Part shown: in pieces, positions 25,686-34,414 of the stretch
How the letters are laid out: each line of letters opens with the position of its first letter
Position numbering within the stretch: position 1 is the stretch's first letter
Source: Roseiarcus sp963794655
Lineage (GTDB): Bacteria > Pseudomonadota > Alphaproteobacteria > Rhizobiales > Beijerinckiaceae
Reading direction: 5' to 3'
Length of the DNA: 64,000 nucleotides
Assembly: GCA_963794655.1 (NCBI GenBank)
Contig: CAWCEV010000006.1
Coordinates: 1,426,001-1,490,000, forward strand
Made by a program: the position numbers and the translations under genes
The notes under the pieces: model-generated
What the model saw: only the letters and a program-made list of their open reading frames with translations
The model's database searches: none
What the model was told of the DNA's origin: nothing

Positions 25686-26609
25686 ATGAAGATCATTTTG
25701 GCTCAGCCCCGCGGGTTTTGCGCGGGAGTTGTCCGTGCGATCGATGTCGTTGAGCGGGCGCTGGTCAAATACGGCGCCCCGGTCTACGTGCGCCACGAGA
25801 TTGTCCACAATCATCATGTCGTTGAATCACTTAAGGCTAAAGGCGCACGCTTCGTCGAGGATCTAGATGAGGTTCCCGAGGGAGCGGTGACGATCTTCAG
25901 CGCGCACGGCGTCTCACGAGAAGTTGAAGACGAAGCGAAGTCGCGGTCGCTCCCCACAATCGACGCGACCTGCCCGTTGGTCACCAAGGTTCACAATCAG
26001 GGCCGGCGGTACATTGCGCAGGGTCGGACGCTCGTCTTTATCGGTCACGCCGGCCATCCGGAAGTGGAAGGAACGCTTGGCCAGATCGACGGCGAATTGC
26101 ATCTCGTCGAAAACGAGGACGATGTGGAAAGGCTCCCCATCCCTGTCAGCGAGCCGATAGCTTACATCACTCAGACCACGCTTAGCGTTGACGACACTCG
26201 GGGCGTCATCGCGGCGCTGCACCGCCGATTCAGCGATGTCGCGGGACCGGAGATTCGTGATATCTGCTACGCGACCCAAAACCGCCAGACTGCGGTGCAG
26301 GAACTGTCGCGGATCGCCGACATTCTTATCGTGGTGGGAGCACGCAACAGCTCGAACTCCAACCGGCTGCGCGAGATTGGTCAGGAGGCAGGCGTTCCGA
26401 GCTATCTCGTCGCCGACAGCAGCGAGATTGACGTTAATTGGGTCCGCAATGCCGGTGTCGTCGGTGTCACGGCTGGCGCATCCGCGCCCGAGGTCGTCGT
26501 CGCTGAGGTGGTTCAGACGTTGATGCAGATCGCGCCGTCGGAAGTCTCGGCTCTCGAAGGGCCAGTGGAGACAGTGAGCTTTCGCCTTCCTGCGGAGCTA
26601 GCGGGTTAA
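25686..26609 (+). CDS. ispH: 4-hydroxy-3-methylbut-2-enyl diphosphate reductase
   Basis: 307 residues. The three iron-sulfur-cluster cysteines are visible in PRGFCAGVVRAIDV, DATCPLVTKVH and ICYATQNRQ, with HEIVHNHHVV and TQTTLSVDDT. IspH makes IPP and DMAPP, the last step of the MEP pathway. Its place 44 bp before hpnH suggests it feeds isoprenoid precursors to hopanoid synthesis; many genomes carry a second copy elsewhere. Confidence 0.95.
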   Translation: MKIILAQPRGFCAGVVRAIDVVERALVKYGAPVYVRHEIVHNHHVVESLKAKGARFVEDLDEVPEGAVTIFSAHGVSREVEDEAKSRSLPTIDATCPLVTKVHNQGRRYIAQGRTLVFIGHAGHPEVEGTLGQIDGELHLVENEDDVERLPIPVSEPIAYITQTTLSVDDTRGVIAALHRRFSDVAGPEIRDICYATQNRQTAVQELSRIADILIVVGARNSSNSNRLREIGQEAGVPSYLVADSSEIDVNWVRNAGVVGVTAGASAPEVVVAEVVQTLMQIAPSEVSALEGPVETVSFRLPAELAG

Positions 26610-26653
26610 GTGGTGCGGATCGGATCAACCAACCGAGACTGTAAGGATTCTCC

Positions 26654-27811
26654 GTGGGCATACCGCTAAGACAGGTCGTCAGGGTTGGCGCTTATATCGT
26701 CAGGCAGCATCTCGCGGGGCGCAAGCGCTATCCGCTCGTGTTGATGCTGGAGCCCCTCTTCCGCTGCAATCTCGCTTGCGCGGGATGCGGCAAGATCGAC
26801 TATCCTGACGCCATACTCGACAAGAGGATTTCGGTCGCCGACGCTCTCGAAGCCGTCGACGAGTGCGGCGCCCCGGTCGTCGTGATGGCAGGCGGCGAGC
26901 CGCTCCTGCACAAGGAACTGCCGAAGATCGTCCAGGGGGTCATCGCCCGGAAAAAGTTCGCGATCGTATGCACGAACGCGCTACTCCTCGAGAAGAAGAT
27001 CGACCAGTATGCCCCGAGCCCCTATTTCACATGGTCGATTCATCTCGATGGCGACCAGGAGATGCACGACAAGTCGGTCTGCCAGCCGGGAGTTTACGAT
27101 CGGGCGGTTTCGGCGCTAAAAACCGCCAAATCCAAGGGTTTTCGGGTCACAATCAATTGCACCTTCTTCAACGACGCGGACCCGGCGCGCATCGCAGCCT
27201 TTTTCGATACGGTGACCAAACTCGGCGTCGACGGCATCACCATGTCGCCGGGGTACGCTTACGAGCGGGCTCCGGACCAGAAGCACTTCCTCAACCGTTC
27301 CGCCACCAAGGAGCTGTTCCGGGCCGTATTCCGGCGCGGCGACGGGGCGCGCAAATGGGCCTTCAGCCAATCTACGATGTTCCTGGACTTCCTGGCCGGC
27401 AACCAGAGCTACCATTGCACGCCCTGGGGCAATCCGACGCGCACGGTGTTTGGCTGGCAGCGTCCCTGCTATCTCCTCGGCGAGGGCTACGCCAAGACCT
27501 TCAAGGAACTCATGGAGGAGACCGACTGGGACGCCTATGGGGTCGGCAACTACGAGAAATGCGCCGACTGCATGGTTCACAGCGGATTTGAGGCGACGGC
27601 GGTGCGCGACACGGTAACGAGGCCGTGGAAGGCGCTCGCGGTCACCTTGCGGGGCGTCAAGACCGAAGGGCCGATGGCGCCGGACATCCCGCTCGATGGC
27701 CAGCGTCCGGCGGCCTATGTCTTCGACAGTAACGTCACCCAGAAGCTGTCAGAGATCCGCAGGGCCGAGGCCGAGGAAAAGGCCGGGAAGAAGGCCGCGA
27801 CAGCGGCCTAG
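26654..27811 (+). CDS. hpnH: Adenosyl-hopene transferase, radical SAM
   Basis: 385 residues. The radical SAM CxxxCxxC is in FRCNLACAGCGKIDYP, followed by VVMAGGEPLLH and the family-specific NQSYHCTPWGNPTRTVFGWQRPCYLL. HpnH joins adenosine to hopene (diploptene), the first side-chain extension step in hopanoid synthesis. A GTG start is used. The C-terminal Lys/Ala-rich tail overlaps the convergent hpnG gene by 63 bp. Confidence 0.96.
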   Translation: MGIPLRQVVRVGAYIVRQHLAGRKRYPLVLMLEPLFRCNLACAGCGKIDYPDAILDKRISVADALEAVDECGAPVVVMAGGEPLLHKELPKIVQGVIARKKFAIVCTNALLLEKKIDQYAPSPYFTWSIHLDGDQEMHDKSVCQPGVYDRAVSALKTAKSKGFRVTINCTFFNDADPARIAAFFDTVTKLGVDGITMSPGYAYERAPDQKHFLNRSATKELFRAVFRRGDGARKWAFSQSTMFLDFLAGNQSYHCTPWGNPTRTVFGWQRPCYLLGEGYAKTFKELMEETDWDAYGVGNYEKCADCMVHSGFEATAVRDTVTRPWKALAVTLRGVKTEGPMAPDIPLDGQRPAAYVFDSNVTQKLSEIRRAEAEEKAGKKAATAA

Positions 27812-28429
27812 CGTCCTGAACGCCGCCTGGCCGTCGCGAGCCGCCGCGACGAACTTGGCGAGCTGACCGGAAGAGCGGGCGAGCTTCGCGAATAGGGCGC
27901 CAGCCCTGATCCGTCCGTTGGAGTCGACGGCGTCAAGCAGGAGCGGCGGCAGGTCGCGTTCCGCGGGGTCGGCCACTGCGCGGAGAATGGCGAAGGGCGT
28001 CCGCCGTTCGCGGGCGAAACGGCCGGCGATCAGGCTTTCCATGTCGACCGCCGCCGCTCCCACAGCCAAATGCAGATCGGCCTTGGCGCGGGCGGTCAAG
28101 ACCGGAGAGCTGACCGCCGCGACACGCTCGATCGACACGCGCGTCCCGGCGTCGGTCAGACGCCGCGCGAGCGACGAGGCGACGGCCTCGTCGGCCCCGA
28201 TGTGCTCTTCGGACGAGACGACGCCCGACCCGATGATGAGATCGCCCGGGCGAAGCCGCGGGTCGAGGCCGCCGCACACGCCCCAACTAATTACAATATC
28301 AAATCGTGTATTTTCCAGGTCGGCCAGGCTGGACCGAAGGGTCGGGCCGTCGCCGCAGATCGCGAGGCGCCCCGGACCGGAGAGGATTGCCGCCTCGCGC
28401 TTCAATCCGCTGACGACGAGGACGCTCAC
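27749..28429 (-). CDS. hpnG: Adenosylhopane nucleosidase/phosphorylase
   Basis: 226 residues. Purine-nucleoside-phosphorylase-type features are FDIVISWGVCGGLDPRLRPGDLIIG and the AAAVDMES motif near residue 130. HpnG removes adenine from adenosylhopane to give ribosylhopane (or its phosphate), directly after HpnH. It lies 37 bp downstream of hpnM on the same strand. Confidence 0.93.
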   Translation of the reverse strand: MSVLVVSGLKREAAILSGPGRLAICGDGPTLRSSLADLENTRFDIVISWGVCGGLDPRLRPGDLIIGSGVVSSEEHIGADEAVASSLARRLTDAGTRVSIERVAAVSSPVLTARAKADLHLAVGAAAVDMESLIAGRFARERRTPFAILRAVADPAERDLPPLLLDAVDSNGRIRAGALFAKLARSSGQLAKFVAAARDGQAAFRTLGRCRGLLPGLFLGLGPADL

Positions 28430-28466
28430 GGGCGGGGCAGCGGGCGTCGAATCATCGCCGAGCGGC

Positions 28467-29099
28467 TTAGCCGCCCAACAGCGTCTCGGTCCGTTCGCGT
28501 AGGGTCTTCACGAGCGCGTCGGCGCCACCGCCGCCCGCCAGAATCGAAGCGAACTCGTCACGCCGGGTCGCGAGGTCGCTCACGGTGCCGTTGAGGTAGA
28601 CGTCGATCACTCGGCCGCCGCGAACCAGATAATTGATCTGGATCGTGCGTCCGCCCGGCTGCAGGAGCTGGGTTTTGACGAGTTCGCCGCCACCGCGCGC
28701 CTCGGGGCTCGTCTGCGGATCGACGACGAAGCTCTGGCCCGAATAGTCGCTCACCTGGTGGGCGTAGTCGGCGACGAGGAAACGGCCGAAGGCTTCACGC
28801 ACCGCCGCCTGCTGGGCGCCTGTGAAGCTGCTCCAGGCCGGGCCCGCCGCCAGCCTTGTCATGGCCCCGATGTCGAAGGCGGAGTTGATGGCAGGCCCGA
28901 AGCGCTGGTCGCGCTGGCGCACGCTGAGCGAGCCGGCAGCCTTAAGCGTCGGCATCAGCTGCTGATAATAAGCCTCGATATGCCGCGCGGCCGGACTGGA
29001 CGATGCGGCGAGCAGCACCGTCGGCGACCATAAAAGAAAGGCCATCGCGACCGCGATCCAGGACATGGACGGGAGCAGGGGAAGTTTGAAACCCTTCAT
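28467..29099 (-). CDS. hpnM: Hopanoid-associated MlaC-like phospholipid-binding protein
   Basis: 210 residues from the ATG at 29099. A signal peptide (AMAFLLWSPTVLLAAS) is followed by the MlaC/toluene-tolerance fold (MTRLAAGPAWSSFTGAQQAAVREAFGRFLVADYA, VVDPQTSPEARGGGELV, INYLVRGGRVIDVYLNG). Known HpnM proteins are periplasmic carriers thought to help hopanoid or phospholipid movement. It precedes hpnG in the same direction. Confidence 0.9.
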   Translation of the reverse strand: MKGFKLPLLPSMSWIAVAMAFLLWSPTVLLAASSSPAARHIEAYYQQLMPTLKAAGSLSVRQRDQRFGPAINSAFDIGAMTRLAAGPAWSSFTGAQQAAVREAFGRFLVADYAHQVSDYSGQSFVVDPQTSPEARGGGELVKTQLLQPGGRTIQINYLVRGGRVIDVYLNGTVSDLATRRDEFASILAGGGGADALVKTLRERTETLLGG

Positions 29100-29309
29100 T
29101 GTCGAGATTCCACTTGGCTGGAACGGATGGCCGCTTGGCCGGCCGTGATGTTGGTCTTCGCAAAACACGTCGGCCCGAAGCAGGGAGGGCGCGCTTCTAG
29201 CGCGGATTTGGGAATTGAGTCGAGCTTCCGCCACCCCCGGCGCCGTTTGTTTTGACGCCTGGCTTTGGGACTCCGGCTCGAACAGCACGCTCTGACGGCC
29301 AGCCAAACT

Positions 29310-29480
29310 CCTTCCAAATTTTGCCAAACCAAGCCCGGGCGACCATAGCCTCGGCCAAACCCGCCCAAGGAAAAGGCTTTGCTTCCCTTGGATCGCCTTG
29401 TTCGAAACGAGCCTTTTCAAGAATTTGCGCCGGCTCCCCGAGCATACTTTTCTTTCCGCCAACTTTTCCGCAGTGAAAGA
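29310..29480 (-). repeat. Dispersed intergenic repeat, copy A
   Basis: The stretch around 29364-29431 (CCAAGGAAAAGGCTT ... AAACGAGCC ... TTGCGCCG) matches 50106-50174 outside the hopanoid locus, with looser similarity on both sides. In one minus-strand frame both copies can be read as AQ(I/L)(L/V)E(K/R)AR..QG..R..KPFPW, with conservative changes. It occupies most of the 630-bp gap between hpnM and hpnN; the rest of that gap shows nothing else I can name. Confidence 0.6.
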
Positions 29481-29732
29481 CGCGGCGGTCATGGACAATG
29501 AGCGCGCGCCGCCGCCTTCAGGCTTTCGTGTTTCCCTGGGCCCGCTGTCGATCCTATAAGTCATGGGAAAAGCATAGCACGGTCTTCCGTTTTACAGAAG
29601 TATTTGTTTCGAAAACCCGAAGAAGCGCGGGCGAGCGGCGGCTCATCTCGATTGCCGGCGAACTGGCCGCGCGGCCTGCCGATTCGACCAATTTGACAAC
29701 AGGGCGCGAACCATGGCCTCCACCCGGCTCCC

Positions 29733-32348
29733 ATGGAAAGAAACAGCAGCGCCTTGATCGTCGCCGCGGTTGGGCGGGCCGTACGCCTCTCGACCCGTCA
29801 TGCCTGGCTCGTGATTCCGGGCTTCCTCATCCTGGCCGTTTTCGCAGGCGTCTATCTCTCGCGCCACATCGCCATCAACACCGACAGCAGCAAGCTCCTG
29901 TCGAGCTCGCTCCCCTGGCGCCAGCAGGAGATGCGGCTCAACGACCTCTTCCCCCAGCGGACCGATCGGATCATCGCCGTCGTCGACGCAACGACGCCGG
30001 AAGGAGCGGAGGAGGGCGCCGCAGCGTTGGCCAACGCGCTCGCGCCCCAGACGGACGTGATTCGTACCGTGACCAGGCCGGACGGGGGCGAGTTCTTTGC
30101 CCGCAACGGCATTCTCTTCAAGTCCGTCGACGAAGTGAAAAGCGATATGGCGCAGCTGATCAAGGCTGAGCCGTTCCTCGGCACGCTCGCGGCCGATCCG
30201 ACCCTGCACGGCGTTCTCGGCGCGCTCTCGCAATCGATCGAAGGCGTGCGGCTTGGAAAGACGACGCTCGAAGGCATGAGGCCGGCGGTGAAGGCGATCG
30301 CCGACGCGCTCGCGGCGGTCGCAGCGGGCAAGCATCCTGCCTTTTCCTGGCGGACGCTGATCACAGGCCATCCGCCGGACCCCGCTGAGCTGCGCCGGTT
30401 CCTCAACATTCAGCCGATCCTCAACTACGGCGATTTGCAGCCCGGCGGCCAGGCGACGCGGGCCATCCGCGCGACGATCGAAAAACTGGGTCTGACGCCG
30501 GAAAACGGCGTCAGGGTGCGCCTTACCGGATCGGTTGCGCTTTCGGACGAGGAATTCGCCACCGTTGCCGACGGCGCCGCGCTCAACGGCGTCGTGACGA
30601 TCCTCGTTGTTCTCCTCCTGCTGTGGCTCGCGCTGAGACAAGCCCGAATTGTGCTCGCTGTCCTTGTCAACCTTGCGGTTGGGCTCACCCTCACCGCGGC
30701 GGTCGGCCTCATGATGGTCGGAGCTTTGAACCTGATCTCGGTCGCCTTCGCGGTGCTGTTCGTCGGCCTCGGCGTCGATTTCGGTATTCAGTTCAGCGTC
30801 CGCTATCGCGCCGAGCGGCATGCGAACCGCGATCTCGGCGGGGCGCTCGACGCGACGGCGCGCGGGGTCGCAGGGCCGCTTCTGCTCGCCGCCGCCTCGA
30901 TCGCCGCTGCTTTCTACTCGTTCCTGCCGACCGCCTATGTCGGCCTCTCCGAACTCGGACTGATCGCGGGCACCGGCATGATCGTGGCGTTCCTGACCAC
31001 GGTCACTCTCCTGCCGGCCCTGCTCACGGCGCTCAAGCCCGCGGGCGAGCCGGAGCCGGTCGGCTGGGCGGCGCTCGCGCCCCTCGACCGCTTTCTCGAC
31101 CGGCGGCGCAACTGGGTCGTTGGCGTGACCCTGGCCGGGGTCATTCTCGGCCTGCCTCTGCTCGGGGGCCTGCGCTTCGACTTCAACCCGCTCGACCTGC
31201 GGTCGAAACAGGTCGAATCGGTCTCGACGCTGCTTGACCTCATGCGCGATCCCGACACCAGCCCGAACACGATCGATGTCCTTGCGCCCGACCTTGGCGC
31301 CGCCGCCGCCCTCGCCGACAAGCTCGGCGCGCTGCCGGAAGTCGCCAAGGTCCGCACGCTCGAGAGCTTCGTGCCGAAGGACCAGGACGAGAAGCTGGCG
31401 CTCATCGACGATGCGAACTTTTTTTTCGAGAACACGCTTACGCCCGCCCAGGCCGTTCCGGCCCCGACCCCCGCTCAGACCCTCGAGGCGATCAACAAGA
31501 CCGCCGCCGATCTTTCCGGCGCCGCCAAGGGGATCGACAGTCCCGGCGCGATGCAGGCGTTACGCCTGGCCGGGGCGCTGACCGCGCTGGCCAAGGCTCC
31601 TCAAGCTCAAATAGAGGAAGTCGACAGGATTCTCGCCACCCCGCTCATCACCACGCTCAGGCAGGTGAAGGACCTTCTGACCGCCGAGCATGTGACGATC
31701 GACACGCTGCCGCCGGCTCTCAGGAGCGCCTGGGTGGCGGCTGACGGCGAGGTCAGGATCGAGGTCGCGCCAAGCGGAGACGGCAACGACAACATCGTCC
31801 TCCGGCGCTTCGTCGACGCGGTCCGGACAGTGGCGCCGCAGGCGTCAGGTGCGCCGATCTTCATCGTTGAAGCGGCGAAGACGATCGTCAAAGCGTTCCT
31901 TCAGGCGGCGGTATGGTCGGTGGCGTCGATCGCGATCATCCTCTTTGTCACGCTGCGCCGCTGGCTCGATGTCGCATTGACGCTGGTTCCGCTGATGGTT
32001 GCGATCGTGGTCACGCTGGAAATTTGCGTAGCGATCGGTCTCCAGCTCAATTTCGCCAACATCATCGCCCTGCCGCTCCTGCTCGGCGTCGGGGTCGCCT
32101 TCAAGATCTACTATGTGATGGCGTGGCGGGCGGGGGAGACCAACTTTCTCCAGTTGAGCCTGACGCGGGCCGTGTTCTTCAGCGCCTGCGCGACCGCCAC
32201 CGCCTTCGGCAGCCTGTGGTTTTCCCACCATCCCGGCACCTCGAGCATGGGAAAGCTGATGGCGCTTTCGCTGGTGACGACGCTTTCGGCGGCGGTCCTG
32301 TTCCAGCCGGCCCTTTTGGCGACCCAGCGGAAAAACCATTCGGAGTGA
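29733..32348 (+). CDS. hpnN: Hopanoid transporter, RND family
   Basis: 871 residues with the RND/MMPL layout: one N-terminal membrane helix, a large periplasmic domain (about 45-280), six helices including GLGVDFGIQFSVRYRAER, a second periplasmic domain and six C-terminal helices (ILFVTLRRWLDVALTLVPLMVAIVV). HpnN moves hopanoids from the inner to the outer membrane in Rhodopseudomonas and Burkholderia. Followed by an mlaA homologue on the same strand. Confidence 0.95.
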   Translation: MERNSSALIVAAVGRAVRLSTRHAWLVIPGFLILAVFAGVYLSRHIAINTDSSKLLSSSLPWRQQEMRLNDLFPQRTDRIIAVVDATTPEGAEEGAAALANALAPQTDVIRTVTRPDGGEFFARNGILFKSVDEVKSDMAQLIKAEPFLGTLAADPTLHGVLGALSQSIEGVRLGKTTLEGMRPAVKAIADALAAVAAGKHPAFSWRTLITGHPPDPAELRRFLNIQPILNYGDLQPGGQATRAIRATIEKLGLTPENGVRVRLTGSVALSDEEFATVADGAALNGVVTILVVLLLLWLALRQARIVLAVLVNLAVGLTLTAAVGLMMVGALNLISVAFAVLFVGLGVDFGIQFSVRYRAERHANRDLGGALDATARGVAGPLLLAAASIAAAFYSFLPTAYVGLSELGLIAGTGMIVAFLTTVTLLPALLTALKPAGEPEPVGWAALAPLDRFLDRRRNWVVGVTLAGVILGLPLLGGLRFDFNPLDLRSKQVESVSTLLDLMRDPDTSPNTIDVLAPDLGAAAALADKLGALPEVAKVRTLESFVPKDQDEKLALIDDANFFFENTLTPAQAVPAPTPAQTLEAINKTAADLSGAAKGIDSPGAMQALRLAGALTALAKAPQAQIEEVDRILATPLITTLRQVKDLLTAEHVTIDTLPPALRSAWVAADGEVRIEVAPSGDGNDNIVLRRFVDAVRTVAPQASGAPIFIVEAAKTIVKAFLQAAVWSVASIAIILFVTLRRWLDVALTLVPLMVAIVVTLEICVAIGLQLNFANIIALPLLLGVGVAFKIYYVMAWRAGETNFLQLSLTRAVFFSACATATAFGSLWFSHHPGTSSMGKLMALSLVTTLSAAVLFQPALLATQRKNHSE

Positions 32349-32538
32349 GGGCGAGCCCGGCGTCGCAAAAAGATGAACGGAGTGTGGCAAAAGGGTGATA
32401 GTCGTCTGGCTGCCGCTCTGTTAACCTTGCTCGGCGCGGGGTCCGGATTGTTCGTGATTCGAGGCTGCTGCTTTCTGCGAGTCCGCCCATCAACGTGGCG
32501 GAACGGGTCGCGCGGGCGATCGGGGGATCAAGCAACGT

Positions 32539-33282
32539 ATGCGTAGTAGCGGAAGTTGGGCTGCATTGATGGCCGCGTCGGCGCTGGCGGGACTTGTCAG
32601 CGCCTGCGCGGGCGTCCCGCGCGATGCATCGCTGCCGATCGACGACCCCAACGAGCAGTTCAACCGTGGCGTTCTCCGCCTGAATCAGGCGGTGCTCGAC
32701 CCGGCCTCGAATGTGGTTAAGCAGGTTCCCGGGCCCATTCGCGACCGGTTGCAGGATCTGGACGCGAACCTCAAGGAGCCGCGCGTCCTCGGCAACAATA
32801 TCCTTCAGGGCCGCTTCAACGCCGCCGCCATCACCCTCGGCCGCATCGTCTTCAATACGACGTTCGGCCTTGGCGGATTGTTCGACGTTGCGACGGCGGG
32901 TGGGCTGCCTCAGCAGAGCGGCGATTTTGGCCAGACCATGTTCGTCTACGGCGTCCCGGCCGGCACCTTCGTGAACACGCCCTATTATGGCCCCTCGACG
33001 CAGCGCGATTCGGTCGGCGGGGCGGTGGACACCGTGCTCGATCCGGTCGGCTGGGTAATGGGCGGGATCATCATCGGCTGGCCGTGGTCGGTTGGCGCGG
33101 GCGCCTTGGGGGCGACAGCGCATCTGGCCCAATGGCAGGAGGCAGAGAACTCCTCGATCGACTTCTACAGCTTCCTGCGCTCGAGCTGGTACCAGACGCG
33201 GCGAGCTCAGTTGCGCGAGGCCATCGGCCTGCCGCCGGAAGCCGAATCGCCTGCGACGGCAGGACCGGCTCCGTCTCACTAA
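32539..33282 (+). CDS. mlaA: MlaA/VacJ-family outer-membrane lipoprotein
   Basis: 247 residues. Lipobox LAGLVSACAGVP; then DPNEQFNRGVLRLNQAV, RFNAAAITLGRIVFNTTFGLGGLFDVA and DFGQTMFVYGVPAGTF...PYYGPSTQRD, the MlaA signature. MlaA removes mislocalised phospholipid from the outer leaflet. With hpnM (MlaC-like) and hpnN in the same locus it probably helps hopanoid/phospholipid traffic. Confidence 0.93.
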   Translation: MRSSGSWAALMAASALAGLVSACAGVPRDASLPIDDPNEQFNRGVLRLNQAVLDPASNVVKQVPGPIRDRLQDLDANLKEPRVLGNNILQGRFNAAAITLGRIVFNTTFGLGGLFDVATAGGLPQQSGDFGQTMFVYGVPAGTFVNTPYYGPSTQRDSVGGAVDTVLDPVGWVMGGIIIGWPWSVGAGALGATAHLAQWQEAENSSIDFYSFLRSSWYQTRRAQLREAIGLPPEAESPATAGPAPSH

Positions 33283-33291
33283 CGTCCTTGG

Positions 33292-34299
33292 TCATCGCGG
33301 CGCGGGGCCGGCCTCGTTCTCGCTTCGGCGGAAGAGATGACAGCCTTCGATCCACTGCCAGGCGGCGAGGCCCGGCAGGCCGAGAGCCAGCTCGCGCACC
33401 CGTTTCGATAAGGAAATCGCCAACGCCATGTCCGCGGGCAACCCGAACAGCGCGCCGAACACAACAATGCCGCTCTCGAGCGCGCCTAACGCTCCCGGCA
33501 CCATGAACGCCGCCGCGCGGACGCCCGAACTTAGGCTCTCCAGGATGAATGCGTCGGTCACACTCAAGGGGCGGCTGAGGAAATACATCACAAGCCAGGT
33601 CTCGCCGGCGCCGGCGATCCAGCCTGCAAGGCGGAACACGCCGGCGGCCAATAAGGCTGGCCGCCGGCGATATGTCGCCATCACGGCGTCATCGATCGCG
33701 GACGCGTGGCCGGCAAAGACGGACAGCCACTTCTCCGGCGCGACGCGGCGCACGAGATGGACGAATAGGCCAAACATACTGTTGTGCTGGGCAAGCACGA
33801 ACGCGGCGATCGCGATCGCGAACACGGCGACGCCGATCAAGGTCGCTCGCGCCACCTCGGCCGACGCGTCGGAGTTCGAGCGGGCGGCAAGCAACGCGAC
33901 CCCGGCCAGGACAAATATGAGCTGCGTGCCGGTCCCGACCGTGATGTCGACAACCATGCTGGCGGCGGCTTGCGGGCCCGGAACGCCGGCCTTATGGGCA
34001 AGCCGCGCCCCAGCGACGTCGCCGCCGACTCCGGCGACTGGCAACAGTGAGTTGATCAATTCGCGGATCCAGCGGATCCCCAAAACGCCGGGAAAGCCAG
34101 GACGGCTGGACGCCGGCAACAGCTCCCGCCATGACAGCGCGTCGAACGAAAGAGGCGCGAGATGGTAGAGCGATATCGGGACGAGCCACCAGCCGAGCAC
34201 CAGCATGGCCGAGGCCACCTCGGCGGCGCCGCTCTTGATGATGAGGAAGACGACGAGCAGCAAACCGAAGAGCGCGGCGAGGATAAGCGATATTGAAAT
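33292..34299 (-). CDS. hpnL: Hopanoid-associated membrane protein, lysylphosphatidylglycerol synthase TM-like
   Basis: About 335 residues with eight hydrophobic segments, and the features SLLPVAGVGGDVAGARLAHKAGVP and FMVPGALGALESGIVVFGALFGLP typical of the UPF0104/LPG-synthase transmembrane family, named HpnL in hopanoid loci. The longest frame with a standard start begins at a TTG (34263), inside the first membrane helix. I place the start at ATT (34297-34299), eight bases after GGAG; no ATG, GTG or TTG lies further upstream in frame. Proteins of this fold are suspected lipid flippases. Convergent with mlaA, divergent from the CDP-alcohol phosphotransferase. Confidence 0.85.
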   Translation of the reverse strand: MSISLILAALFGLLLVVFLIIKSGAAEVASAMLVLGWWLVPISLYHLAPLSFDALSWRELLPASSRPGFPGVLGIRWIRELINSLLPVAGVGGDVAGARLAHKAGVPGPQAAASMVVDITVGTGTQLIFVLAGVALLAARSNSDASAEVARATLIGVAVFAIAIAAFVLAQHNSMFGLFVHLVRRVAPEKWLSVFAGHASAIDDAVMATYRRRPALLAAGVFRLAGWIAGAGETWLVMYFLSRPLSVTDAFILESLSSGVRAAAFMVPGALGALESGIVVFGALFGLPADMALAISLSKRVRELALGLPGLAAWQWIEGCHLFRRSENEAGPAPR

Positions 34300-34414
34300 G
34301 ACTTTGGCTCCCTGTCCGCTCGGGTCTCGCCTGGAAGAAAGGGAGGGGCGACGATCGCGGCGCTCAATCGTCTATCAGCAATCGCCTTCGAGTTGGAGTT
34401 GAGCGGCGGCGCGG

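Noticed and set aside
25451..25696. 81-codon minus-strand frame between glnK and ispH
   Set aside because: Overlaps the ispH start, no family resemblance or ribosome site; probably chance in AT-richer DNA.
29643..30821. Long minus-strand frame opposite hpnN (392 codons)
   Set aside because: Charged, repetitive composition typical of high-GC antisense shadow; hpnN on the plus strand is clearly the real gene.
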